Part shown: piece after piece, positions 17,730-27,400 of the stretch
Numbering within the stretch: the first letter of the stretch is position 1
How the letters are laid out: every line of letters starts with the position of its first letter
Assembly: GCF_029433295.1 (NCBI RefSeq)
Contig: NZ_JAQTHV010000002.1
Span: 62,001-126,000, forward strand
DNA from: Bifidobacterium sp. ESL0784
Lineage (GTDB): Bacteria; Actinomycetota; Actinomycetes; Actinomycetales; Bifidobacteriaceae
Length of the DNA: 64,000 bases
Direction of reading: 5' to 3'
The notes under the pieces: generated by a model
The model's input: the letters and a program-made list of their open reading frames with translations, nothing else
Databases searched by the model: none
What the model was told of the DNA's origin: nothing
Translations under genes and position numbers: made by a program

Positions 17730-18151
17730 GAATCAGAAAGAAAGATTATCTGGGAACAACCGCTGACGGCAAACCGACGAAGCACCAAGATAACTATGAC
17801 ATCACGATTGAAGCCGGTGAAAAATACTGGATATTGACCATTCCCGGCGTCGGAGTAACGCAGGCGCGGACCTTGAGCGAGGTGGACGCCATGGCACAGG
17901 ACTACATCGAGATCATGACTGGTGACCGAGATTTCGCCATCAAACAGGAAATGAAGTTCCCCGAAGAAGTCGAGGCACACCTTGAAGCCATGAAACGCTA
18001 TCGGGAGCAGTCGAAAGAAGCGAACACTCTGGCAGCTCAAGAGTCTCGTAAGGCGGCGAAAGGATTGCGACAAGTCGGATTGACGTTACGGCAAATCGGC
18101 CAGGCTCTGGGAATTTCATACCAGCGCGCGAGCCAATTGGTCAACGGATGA
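17726..18151 (+). CDS. hicB: HicB-like antitoxin (orphaned)
   Basis: This 141-residue protein has an N-terminal HicB-type fold (DITIEAGEKYWILTIPGVGVTQARTLSEVDAMAQDYI) and a C-terminal helix-turn-helix (GLTLRQIGQALGISYQRASQLV) that would bind its own promoter. Its ATG overlaps the stop of the hicA remnant (ATGA), so the pair was once translationally coupled. The toxin is broken while this antitoxin frame is intact. It may now act only as a DNA-binding regulator or protect against related toxins. A stem-loop at 18154-18184 (8-bp stem) follows the stop but lacks a T-run. Confidence 0.85.
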   Translation: MRIRKKDYLGTTADGKPTKHQDNYDITIEAGEKYWILTIPGVGVTQARTLSEVDAMAQDYIEIMTGDRDFAIKQEMKFPEEVEAHLEAMKRYREQSKEANTLAAQESRKAAKGLRQVGLTLRQIGQALGISYQRASQLVNG

Positions 18152-18263
18152 ACCTTGACTTGCACGATATTCACAAAAGTCAAGCTGCAAAGCCAAAAAT
18201 CCAGAAACCTTGAATTTTGCTCAATAATTATGATATCAGTAATACTTTATCTAATATTGAAAT

Positions 18264-19250
18264 ATGGGAATTAATAAACGACCGCAAAGACGCGAACTGA
18301 GCATAATCATCATCGAGGATGACCTATTGGCCTTGCGATATGAAACAGAACTTCTGAACCGTCTGCAAAACTACGACGGATTCCATCTGCGGGTATGGGG
18401 CACCATCAAACTCGATGCCGGCTTGGAAAAGTGCGCGCATGACCCCCATCCGGCTGATGCCGTTTTCCTGGAACTGTCTCTATTGGACAAGAGCAACCGC
18501 AATATCGCCAAAGAAATAAGGCAATTGCGTCCCGACACCATCATCATCGGGATCACCTCCCATTCCGAAAACTACCCTCAATCGATGGCCAAATCGTTGC
18601 AGCTGCATTATATTGTCAGCAAAGTCAGCCTGAACAGGAAACTGCCAAAAATCATCGAAGCTATTTACCGCCGGAAAAGGCCTCGCCATGTATCCGCGGC
18701 ACACGACAAACAATCAAGCCCACCTCCTAACGGCCAAAACAAAGAAACCCATAGCCAACTGCCTCATTCATATGAGACACCGTATTGTCAAGGCGCAACA
18801 AAACGCCCAGACAAACCATTGCACGGATCCCTCATTCTAAGCAAAGAAAGGAATGCAACGGCCCTTACTCCACACAGACAAAACAGCATTCCGACGTCTC
18901 GGAAAAGGAAACGTTCACAACGAAGTGAAATCTCGTTAAACGACGTCAATCGGGCAAAACATAATAGGAACCTCGGCAGGTCGAAGCCCGTCAACCATGA
19001 TTTAGCAGCAGATCGGCACCGAATGGAGGCCGTCAACCGAACCAATCTTCCTGCAGTGCCTCTGACACCTATGGAATTGTGCGTCATCAGGTTCACGAGA
19101 AAGGGACTGAAGCCCAACCAAATCGCGAAGCAACTCGGCATTTCCGTCAATACGATTTATTCTCATCGCAGCCATATCATGGCCAAATGCCACGCGCAGA
19201 CTTGGTCCAACGCGATGTTCATATGCCAGCAAGCGAACGGAACAAAGTAG
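18264..19250 (+). CDS. Orphan LuxR-type response regulator with atypical receiver
   Basis: This 328-residue protein has an N-terminal CheY-like receiver (about 11-135): the acidic cluster E18-D19-D20, Thr98 and Lys120 are in place, but the phospho-acceptor position reads FLE(70)L instead of FLDL. Glu often mimics the phosphorylated state, so the regulator may be constitutively active or controlled by other means. A long polar, Arg/Lys/Ser-rich linker (about 135-265) leads to a C-terminal LuxR helix-turn-helix (LTPMELCVIRFTRKGLKPNQ, then IAKQLGISVNTIYSHRS). No histidine kinase is adjacent. No good ribosome binding site is visible, so the mRNA may be leaderless or start elsewhere; a TATGAT box lies at 18229-18234. 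Target genes are unknown. Confidence 0.82.
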   Translation: MGINKRPQRRELSIIIIEDDLLALRYETELLNRLQNYDGFHLRVWGTIKLDAGLEKCAHDPHPADAVFLELSLLDKSNRNIAKEIRQLRPDTIIIGITSHSENYPQSMAKSLQLHYIVSKVSLNRKLPKIIEAIYRRKRPRHVSAAHDKQSSPPPNGQNKETHSQLPHSYETPYCQGATKRPDKPLHGSLILSKERNATALTPHRQNSIPTSRKRKRSQRSEISLNDVNRAKHNRNLGRSKPVNHDLAADRHRMEAVNRTNLPAVPLTPMELCVIRFTRKGLKPNQIAKQLGISVNTIYSHRSHIMAKCHAQTWSNAMFICQQANGTK

Positions 19251-19305
19251 ATCAACCGCACTTCCGGCTTCGCTGGTCAGACGGACGATTGATTCGTTCG
19301 TGATT

Positions 19306-20040
19306 TCAGGCGAGTTTGAAGCCAAGCTCTTTGGCGGCAGCGGTAGGCACCGGATCTTCGCACCAGTAGTCCTCGAGATTCTCGTCGGTGGCCAGCGAAC
19401 GGATTTCAGCTTGATCGATATAGACCTCACCGCTTAAGTGATCCGTCTCGTGCTGGAAAATGCGCGCTGGCCAGCCATGCAGACGTTCTTCGTGCTTGTT
19501 GCCATCCTCATCCTGCCAACGAGCGGTGATATCGAGCCAACGGCGACGCACGGCCTGGTAACCCGAGAAACTCAGGCAGCCTTCGTAGAAACTACGTTGC
19601 GCGGTGCCGATAGGTTCGTAGGTCGGGTTGATGATGGCATGGAACGGGAACTCCGCGACTTCGCGCGGATCGTCCGCGTCGTCGATAACGCCATCATTTT
19701 CGCCGTCATCATCGGAATCACCATTTTGAGCCGATGAATCCTGTCCATCTTGACTAATGACGCGCACATGGTCCTCGACCACGGCGATGCGCAATCCCAA
19801 ACCGATTTGTGGGGCGGCCAAACCGACGCCCGGAGCCTCCAACATGGTGACACGCATGGCCTCAATCAACTTATTGAGCGTCCGCTTGCTCAGCTGGCCA
19901 TCATATTCAGCGGTGTCCTGACGCAAGACGGGCTCCCCCATCTGCACGATAGGAAGGATCTTCTCCTTGCCACCAGATTTGATCAGTTGTTCGACGGCAT
20001 GATTCAATTCGGTATTGACTTTGCTATTGCGTGAGAACAT
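19306..20040 (-). CDS. def: Peptide deformylase with an acidic insertion
   Basis: This 244-residue metalloenzyme removes the N-formyl group from nascent proteins at the ribosome. All three motifs are present: GVGLAAPQIG, EGCLS and QHETDH (HExxH-type metal site). Between motifs I and II lies an unusually acidic, Asp-rich loop (about residues 98-130, with DSDDDGENDG and DDADDP), making the enzyme longer than most. The ATG at 20040 overlaps the glmM stop as TGATG, indicating translational coupling. A TTG three bases earlier is less likely. It converges with the LuxR-type gene. Confidence 0.93.
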   Translation of the reverse strand: MFSRNSKVNTELNHAVEQLIKSGGKEKILPIVQMGEPVLRQDTAEYDGQLSKRTLNKLIEAMRVTMLEAPGVGLAAPQIGLGLRIAVVEDHVRVISQDGQDSSAQNGDSDDDGENDGVIDDADDPREVAEFPFHAIINPTYEPIGTAQRSFYEGCLSFSGYQAVRRRWLDITARWQDEDGNKHEERLHGWPARIFQHETDHLSGEVYIDQAEIRSLATDENLEDYWCEDPVPTAAAKELGFKLA

Positions 20041-21428
20041 CAAATCGCCAACTCCTGCGCAACGACGGCTGCCAAGCGCTGGCAGACCCCGTCGGCCTGC
20101 TGCTGCGTTTCGGCCTCGACCATCACACGGACAAGCGGTTCAGTACCGCTGGGGCGAAGCAGCACGCGGCCGGTGCTGCCAAGCAGCTTCTCCTCGCGCG
20201 CCACAGCATCCTGCACCTTGGCATTGGTCGGCGCGGCCTTCTTATCGACTTTGGGAACGTTGATGAGCTGCTGCGGCAGTTGCGGGAAATCGGCAGCCAA
20301 CTGTTTCAACGATTTGCCGGACTTGACCACTTCGCGGCACAGCGTCAGTGCGGTCAACGTACCGTCTCCGGTGGTAGCGAACTCACGGTTGATGACGTGG
20401 CCGGACTGTTCACCACCAATGGAATAGTCGCCCTTGAGCATTTCCTCGAGGACGTAACGGTCGCCGACGTTGGTCTCAACAGTGGAAATGCCCATATCTT
20501 TCAGGGCCAGCTTGAGGCCGAGATTGCTCATCACGGTTACCACGAGGGTGTCGTGGTTAAGCTTGCCTTCACGCTTCTTGGCACGCGCGAGGATGCCCAT
20601 TTCCTGATCACCGTTGACCATATTGCCGTCTTCGTCCACGGCAAGGCAACGGTCGGCGTCGCCATCGAATGCCACGCCCATCGCAGCCCCGGAGGCACGC
20701 ACCATGGCCTGCAGCTGCTCGGGGTGGGTGGAACCGGCCTTCTTGTTGATGTTGTAGCCATCGGGCGAAGCGTTGATGACCAACACTTCGGCACCCGCGC
20801 GACGCAACGCTTCCGGGGCGACCACGGAGGTGGCGCCGTTGGCGCAATCGGCCACGATCTTCAGGCCCTTGAGCGGCTTGGGCTGAGTCTTGTCGGCGGC
20901 AATCGGAGCGATGGCCGAAACCAAATGGTCAATATACATATTGGTGGCGGTATTGATGTCGTGGCTGATGCGGCCCACGCCGGCACCGGTCGGACGGTCC
21001 CACTCCTGACCCAAAACGGCTTCGATCTCATCTTCCTTTTTGTCCGGTAACTTGAAACCACCGCGCGCGAAGAACTTGATGCCGTTGTCTGGCATGGGGT
21101 TGTGCGAAGCGGAAATGACCGCGCCCATTTCGACATTGAGTTCGCTGGTCAGGTAGGCCACGCCGGGGGTCGGGATGATGCCTGCATCGATAACGTCAAA
21201 ACCGCCGGCGCTCATACCAGCCGCAAGCGCAGAGGCAAGGAAATCGCCGGAAACTCGCGTATCACGGCCGATCAACGCACGCCGACGCCCCTCACGATGC
21301 TCTTCCTCGGTTCCGGAGGAATCGCCCAGTACGCGCACCGCCGCATCGCCCAGATCGAGCGCCAGCCTTGCTGTCAAATCCCTGTTCGCCAGTCCGCGAA
21401 CGCCATCGGTTCCAAACATATTGGGCAT
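20040..21428 (-). CDS. glmM: Phosphoglucosamine mutase
   Basis: This protein of about 462 residues interconverts glucosamine 6-phosphate and glucosamine 1-phosphate on the way to UDP-GlcNAc for peptidoglycan. It starts MPNMFGTDGVRGLAN and carries the phosphoserine loop ISASHNPMPDNG and the metal-binding FDGDADR. The start at 21428 follows GGAGG; the 59-codon longer frame has no support. It overlaps def by one base. The 21606-21712 stretch upstream, toward pepN, holds nothing recognisable. Confidence 0.96.
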   Translation of the reverse strand: MPNMFGTDGVRGLANRDLTARLALDLGDAAVRVLGDSSGTEEEHREGRRRALIGRDTRVSGDFLASALAAGMSAGGFDVIDAGIIPTPGVAYLTSELNVEMGAVISASHNPMPDNGIKFFARGGFKLPDKKEDEIEAVLGQEWDRPTGAGVGRISHDINTATNMYIDHLVSAIAPIAADKTQPKPLKGLKIVADCANGATSVVAPEALRRAGAEVLVINASPDGYNINKKAGSTHPEQLQAMVRASGAAMGVAFDGDADRCLAVDEDGNMVNGDQEMGILARAKKREGKLNHDTLVVTVMSNLGLKLALKDMGISTVETNVGDRYVLEEMLKGDYSIGGEQSGHVINREFATTGDGTLTALTLCREVVKSGKSLKQLAADFPQLPQQLINVPKVDKKAAPTNAKVQDAVAREEKLLGSTGRVLLRPSGTEPLVRVMVEAETQQQADGVCQRLAAVVAQELAI

Positions 21429-21712
21429 AGTGCCACATCCTCCGTTTGCACGAATGTTACTGGAATCAATCTTACTCAGCAGATTCCACGAACACCGCGC
21501 CCGCCCCAACACTGCCCGATTTCGTCGCATTTCGTAATCACTGATTATTACTCGAATCGAGCGCGCAAAGGTTGATGAAGCCAGCAATATGCCGTAAACG
21601 GCCAACGCCGCTTACAGAAACCGAAACGATCGGCTGCAAGCGGCGCAGAATTCATTGTCGACGTAGTCTCCCTGAACTCTTTAAATCCGGGGAATCGTCA
21701 AGTTCACCAACC

Positions 21713-24325
21713 TTATTTCAGGCTGGCATTGTAGGCGCTGACCTTCAAGGCGCGGCGAGAGGATTCGACGTTGCCGATGACGATATTGCGCAGGGCGCGG
21801 GCGGCATCCTTGTGGGACTCCAGCCATTCGTCGCCAAGGTTCACCAGCTCGGCCGGATCGGCGTAGGAAGGATAAAGGTCTTCCAACAGCGTTTCAGCCA
21901 TGTGGAAGGTGCGGTTTCCCCAGATCCAATCGACATTGTCGTAATACTTTACGGTATACGGTTCGGCGAGTTTGCCGGTGAGGTTCGACGAGAAGCCAAG
22001 GGCTGCCGCGGCGAGCTGGGAATTGGTGAGGTTCAGATCGCGGATAGAAGCGTCCCAAGCCCACGCCTTAGCCTCAGTGGTCGGCACGGAGGCACGGGCA
22101 CCGTAGGCGAACTCACGATTGTCAGTGGTGTCACGGAGCTTGAGTTCCGCATCAATCGCCTCGTCGTCCATCTCGCCGACGGCGGCGAGCGCTTTGACCA
22201 GAGCCCAGCGCATGTTGTTGTCGATTTCGAGCCCCTTGAGTTTCAGTGAACCGGAAAGCAGGCCCTTGACGTTCGAGATGAACGGGGCATCGCCGATTTC
22301 GCCATAGCCGAGATAGGCGGTGACCAGCTGGAACTGCTCGTCGCTGCCGTCCCTGGCCTCATTAGCCAGGTTCCACAGTCCTTCAGCGACACGCTTGTCG
22401 ACGGCCTCGCGGCGTGCAGGCGCGACGTAGTGCGTGGCCGTGGTCTTGAGGCAGCTCAACGCATAACGGAACGTGGTGGACTCGTGCTCGGTCGAGAGCA
22501 TCTTGAGGCTCAGGTCGATGAAACGCTCGGCCGGGAATTCGGCGTCGCGGGTCATGTCCCAGAACGCCAGCCAGACCACGGCACGCGCTAGAGCGTCATC
22601 GAATTCGAAAAGATGCTCGGCGGCGAACTCGCGCGACTTGTCGTCGAAACGCAATTTGGTATAGGTCAAGTCGTCGTCGTTGAGCAAGATGAAGTCAGGG
22701 CGTTTCTTCCCGGCGGCTTCGGTGACAACGGTGGTCTCTCCGTCGACGTCGAGCTCGATCTGATCGGTGCGTACAACCTTTCCGGTCGCCGCATCGCGGC
22801 TGTAGAAGCCGATGGCCATGCGATGAACGCGCAACACAGGATGTTCGGCAGGAGCAGTCTGCGTCAAAGTCAGCGACTTGATGGTGCCATCAGCGTTCTC
22901 TTCAACCGAGGCGGCAATGGTGTTGATGCCAGCTTCTTCGAGCCACTGCTTGCTCCAGGTCCTGAGGTCGCGCCCACTCGCCGCTTCCAGCTCGACCAGC
23001 AGGTCGTTCAGCGTAGCATTGTCATACTTGTGCTTGTTGAGATAGCTGTTGATGCCCTTGAAGAACTTATCGCGCCCGACATAGGCCACGAGCTGCTTCA
23101 AGACGGATCCGCCCTTGGCGTAGGTGATGCCGTCGAAGTTCACTTCGGTGTCGTGCAGATCATTGATCGGCGCGGTGATGGGATGGGTAGTCGGCAACTG
23201 GTCCTGCGTCAGGGCCCAGCTCTTCTCGCCGGAGGTGAACGTGGCCCAGGAATCCTTCCATTCCGTGGCCTCGGCAGTCGACAGGGTCGACATGAACTCG
23301 GCGAACGATTCGTTCAACCACAAGTCATTCCACCACTTCATCGTCACCAGATCGCCGAACCACATGTGCGCCAGTTCATGGAGCACGGTGACCACGCGGC
23401 GTTCGGCCAGCGCGTCAGTGACCTTGGAGCCGAAGACGTAGGAGTCGCGGATGGTGACCATGCCGATGTTTTCCATCGCACCGGCGTTGTATTCCGGTAC
23501 GTAGATCTGGTCGAACTTGGCGTACGGGTAGGGCACGCCCCAGGTCTTGGCATAGAAGGCGAAGCCCTTCTTGGTGATATCGAAGAGGTATTCAGCGTCC
23601 TTGGCGAAGTCGTCTTTGAGTGACTGACGGCAATACTGTGCCATCGGAATGGTGCGGCCGTCCTCGTTCGCGTAAGTGGTGTGCCACTCCGCGTAAGGCC
23701 CGGCGCAGATGGCGGTGAGGTACGAGCTCATCTTCGGTGTGGTTTCGAAAACCCAACGCTTGGTAGGCTCGGCCGGGTGCGTGCCCAGCGTTCCTTCGGC
23801 GGTCATCGTATCGAGGCTTTCGGTCGACTTGACCGGCATATTGGAGGTGACCAGCCAGGACTGCGGCGCGGTCACTTCGAAATCGAACGTCGCCTTGATA
23901 TCGGGCTGATCGAAAACGGCATAGACACGGCGGGCGTCCGGCACCTCGAATTGGGAATAAAGATAAACATTGCCGTCGGCAGGGTCGACAGAACGGTGCA
24001 GACCTTCACCGGTAGTCGAATACTGGCAGGAGGAAATGACCTTCAGCGTATTGTGTTCCTTCAAAGCCGGCAGCTCAATGCGATTGTCAACGTAATACTT
24101 TGCGGGGTCAAGCTTCTCGCCATTGAGCTCGATGTCGCTGACTTCGTCGGCGATGAGATCGGCAAAGCTTGAAGAACCCGCCTTCGCGTCAAAAGTGATG
24201 ATGGAAACCGACGGGAAATTCTTCGGCCCCTTCGTCAAATCCAAATCAACCTGATAGCTGACCGGCCCGGTGATAACGGACTTGCGCTCTTCGGCTTCGA
24301 CACGTGTGAGATTCGCTCCTGGCAT
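21713..24325 (-). CDS. pepN: Aminopeptidase N (M1 family)
   Basis: This cytoplasmic zinc aminopeptidase of about 870 residues releases N-terminal amino acids from peptides. The exopeptidase motif GAMENIG and the zinc site HELAHMWFGD followed by NESFAE are intact, and the C-terminal helical ERAP1-like domain is present. The ATG at 24325 follows AAAAGGAG; the longer frame adds only seven residues. It is a single gene and marks the left border of the second AT-rich accessory block. Confidence 0.96.
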   Translation of the reverse strand: MPGANLTRVEAEERKSVITGPVSYQVDLDLTKGPKNFPSVSIITFDAKAGSSSFADLIADEVSDIELNGEKLDPAKYYVDNRIELPALKEHNTLKVISSCQYSTTGEGLHRSVDPADGNVYLYSQFEVPDARRVYAVFDQPDIKATFDFEVTAPQSWLVTSNMPVKSTESLDTMTAEGTLGTHPAEPTKRWVFETTPKMSSYLTAICAGPYAEWHTTYANEDGRTIPMAQYCRQSLKDDFAKDAEYLFDITKKGFAFYAKTWGVPYPYAKFDQIYVPEYNAGAMENIGMVTIRDSYVFGSKVTDALAERRVVTVLHELAHMWFGDLVTMKWWNDLWLNESFAEFMSTLSTAEATEWKDSWATFTSGEKSWALTQDQLPTTHPITAPINDLHDTEVNFDGITYAKGGSVLKQLVAYVGRDKFFKGINSYLNKHKYDNATLNDLLVELEAASGRDLRTWSKQWLEEAGINTIAASVEENADGTIKSLTLTQTAPAEHPVLRVHRMAIGFYSRDAATGKVVRTDQIELDVDGETTVVTEAAGKKRPDFILLNDDDLTYTKLRFDDKSREFAAEHLFEFDDALARAVVWLAFWDMTRDAEFPAERFIDLSLKMLSTEHESTTFRYALSCLKTTATHYVAPARREAVDKRVAEGLWNLANEARDGSDEQFQLVTAYLGYGEIGDAPFISNVKGLLSGSLKLKGLEIDNNMRWALVKALAAVGEMDDEAIDAELKLRDTTDNREFAYGARASVPTTEAKAWAWDASIRDLNLTNSQLAAAALGFSSNLTGKLAEPYTVKYYDNVDWIWGNRTFHMAETLLEDLYPSYADPAELVNLGDEWLESHKDAARALRNIVIGNVESSRRALKVSAYNASLK

Positions 24326-24481
24326 TTCGCTCCTTTTGGGATACAACCTATGAATGACCCTATGAAATATTACAATCCATAGTTAATTTCAAACTGTTAG
24401 GATAATTTTATTATGATGGATGACTTTCATGAGTTAGTCAATAGACAAATAGATGGATCAAGATTCAGACAACATCCACTA

Positions 24482-27400
24482 TTATAGGATAAACCATTGG
24501 GTATAAACAAGATCTTCGAGAGACTTCTTAAGATCATGTGTGGCACCCTGAGCAAAGTGGCACTTGGCCCGGGTTGATAAATTACTGTTTTCAATAATAG
24601 AAAGCAAATCCTCTATCTGTTTTCTATTCTCCATAATGGGTTGGTAGTTATCAGAGTGATGGTCAATCTTCCTATCAGAGGAACGTTCTAGATAATAATG
24701 GCGCAAAATGTCACCAGCCAGATTCGACTCTTCGGCAGATGCATCAGCTATCAGCGTCTCAAAATAGTATTGAATATTTGCACCATTCGGAAAAGCCCTC
24801 TCTGAATGGAATAACGCAAGCAAAATGTTTTTCAATTCATTGTCCTCTTCTTCCGATTTCTCTTCTTCTGATTTATTTTGCTCCTCTCCCAACTCATTCT
24901 CTTTTAAACGACGGCGGCAATTATCAATAAAGTCAGCAACATTCTGAATTTCCATATCTTCGGGACTGAGCTCAAGAGCTGTGCTCAGAGTCTCCCATGT
25001 TGCTCCAGTCCCAGCTATATCTGCCAATATTTGCGCCAATTCATTATCATCACCGGTATCCTCAAAGGCATCACGCTCATTAGAACTGACCCATTCCAAA
25101 TACTTCTCAAAATTCTCTGGCTCTAACGTCATTTCATAAATATCTTGAGCAAAAGTATCAGCGTCATAGTCTTTTGCACAGAAAAGCCTTTTCATTTGTT
25201 GATGATAGTCAGAGTTATTGAAGAAGCCTTTCAACTTGTTCAAAGACGGCAATAACCCGCTTGAATCACTTGTTGCCATATAGCGAAGATTCTTTTCATT
25301 ATATTCATATAAATCATTGGCAATCAGCATATCCTGAACCGACTCAGAAAAAATCGAAAGATCCTCGACCGGCTTTAAAAGGTTATCCTCGCCCTGGAAC
25401 CAAAGCGTGACCAATGCCTTCATGCGATATTCGTTGTCATGAGAAAGTCCGAAATCAGATTTGTTCTGAACGTCTGTAGCATCTAGGGAATCAGGATCAA
25501 TCAAACCTTGGACGGGTAAATCTTTTGTCAAAAATTCAAAATCACCAAAATGATCCTGAATATACTCACTTACATCGCTTATCTGATCTTCATCAATAAA
25601 GGTGTCATCATTCTCCAATACGCCAATGGCATCCAAATAATTATCTCCCAATTTGAGATTACTAAGAGCAGCATTCATATACTTGAGTCTCAGTTCCTCA
25701 TTGTCTTTTTCCCGATCAAAAATATAAAAAAGAATGAAGCTATCTTCATAGGCAAGAGCCCGTAAAACCATTTCATGCTGGCTCTCGTTTTCCGGCTTTT
25801 CCGCTGCAAGATAGCCGTCCAAAAAGGCATAATCCTGCCAATCAAGCATTTTCGAGATTTGCTTGACCAGTTGACTAAAATAATGGAAATCGTCAGAAGT
25901 TTTCGATTCTGCCAGATAATTCAGAATATCATAGTTGAGCATTACCGGAGATTCGAAAAGCGCATCGGCAGAATAAGTCGAATCTTCCCCTATTCGTTCT
26001 ACGATTTCTTCAGCAGACTCGTTGCCTAAAGACAAATCGTATGCAGGAATATTCCTATCAATATAATGATGGAAGAAATTCCTTACTGCGGAACCATCCA
26101 AATTATCAGGAACCATCGAGTACAAGATATAGTCTTCTGCTAGCCATCCATTAGAAATTAATGCATATATGAGTCCGTTTGAGTTTCCATCAGAAACCTG
26201 AGTGACAATATCTCTCAGCGACACTTCTTGAGTATTATGGATTTCACCTTGTTGAGCATTCTTAATCGTTGTTTTGTATTCATCATGTTTGATCACATAT
26301 TCAAAATCAGCAGTCAGCAAATCATGCCGCTTCTCCGACAATTCACTTCTCCGATTTTCCAAACGTTTGCACTCGTCCTGATTGAAATGAGATATATTTA
26401 AATTCAAATCCATGAGTTTGCCAAGCTGCTGACGGGTAAGCATAATCCCAATATCTGAAACACCCTTAACAGAAAAATTAAGTAGAGTGTCTGCCGACAG
26501 TTTATATAGCTCCTCCCAAAAATCGATTTCCTCAAGACCCGAATCACTAATAGATTTAGACTTTCCCTCTACACTGTATGAAACATCAAGCGAGATATTC
26601 GACTGTTTCGTTATTTTGGATAACACTTCTTTCATGTTTTTTGCAAGCCGAGAAGCATAATCCTTTTGAGAAGAGTCCTGATAAGCACTGAGCTTTTCTT
26701 CAAGAATCTTTATCTGGTCCTGTTGTCTTTGGCAATTGTCCTTTACGATTTCCCGGTAAGCCGAGTACACACAATCCAATTTGCTCTTATGGGCTTGCAG
26801 GTCGTCGATATCAGAAAGAAAAATGTTCTTATATATCAGAAAGCCCAACAATCGAGAATATTTGAGACCAGTCTCATACTCGTTAAAACTAATATCGTCA
26901 TTCTCTTTTGCTGAAGTAACCAACTGTTCTAGGATTTCTTCTCTTTGCATATTCTGTCCGGAGTGATCTTCTGAACTGGAAAGCATATTGCTATACGCAT
27001 CTTGAAATACTCGAGCATAGAGAACATATTCGTTTCTTATATTAAGCAGAGTCCGATTATCAGGTATATATTTTGCAGTGGAACCAACGACCTTGTCAAT
27101 GAATTTAGGAAAACCTGTAAAAACTTTCAAAGCTATCTGACTGGCATTTTCAGGAGAAACAAACGGAACGACCGAAATAATGAGATCGAAAAATTTTGCA
27201 AGAGGGAAAGATCCCAACCCCTTATTATCGCGATAATCCTGGTCTGGGAACACGCTGTCCTTGATGGCATAAATAAAACGAATCGGCTTTTCTCTATTAA
27301 TATTTTTATTTAGGACAAGATTCAACTCACGCAAATCATCAAAAATTTGTGGTTCATCGAATCTGTCAAGATCTTCAAATATAACTATGTATTTTTTGGT

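Noticed and set aside
18154..18184. Terminator after hicB
   Set aside because: The 8-bp stem has a 15-nt loop and no T-run on the plus strand, so it is noted only within the hicB entry.
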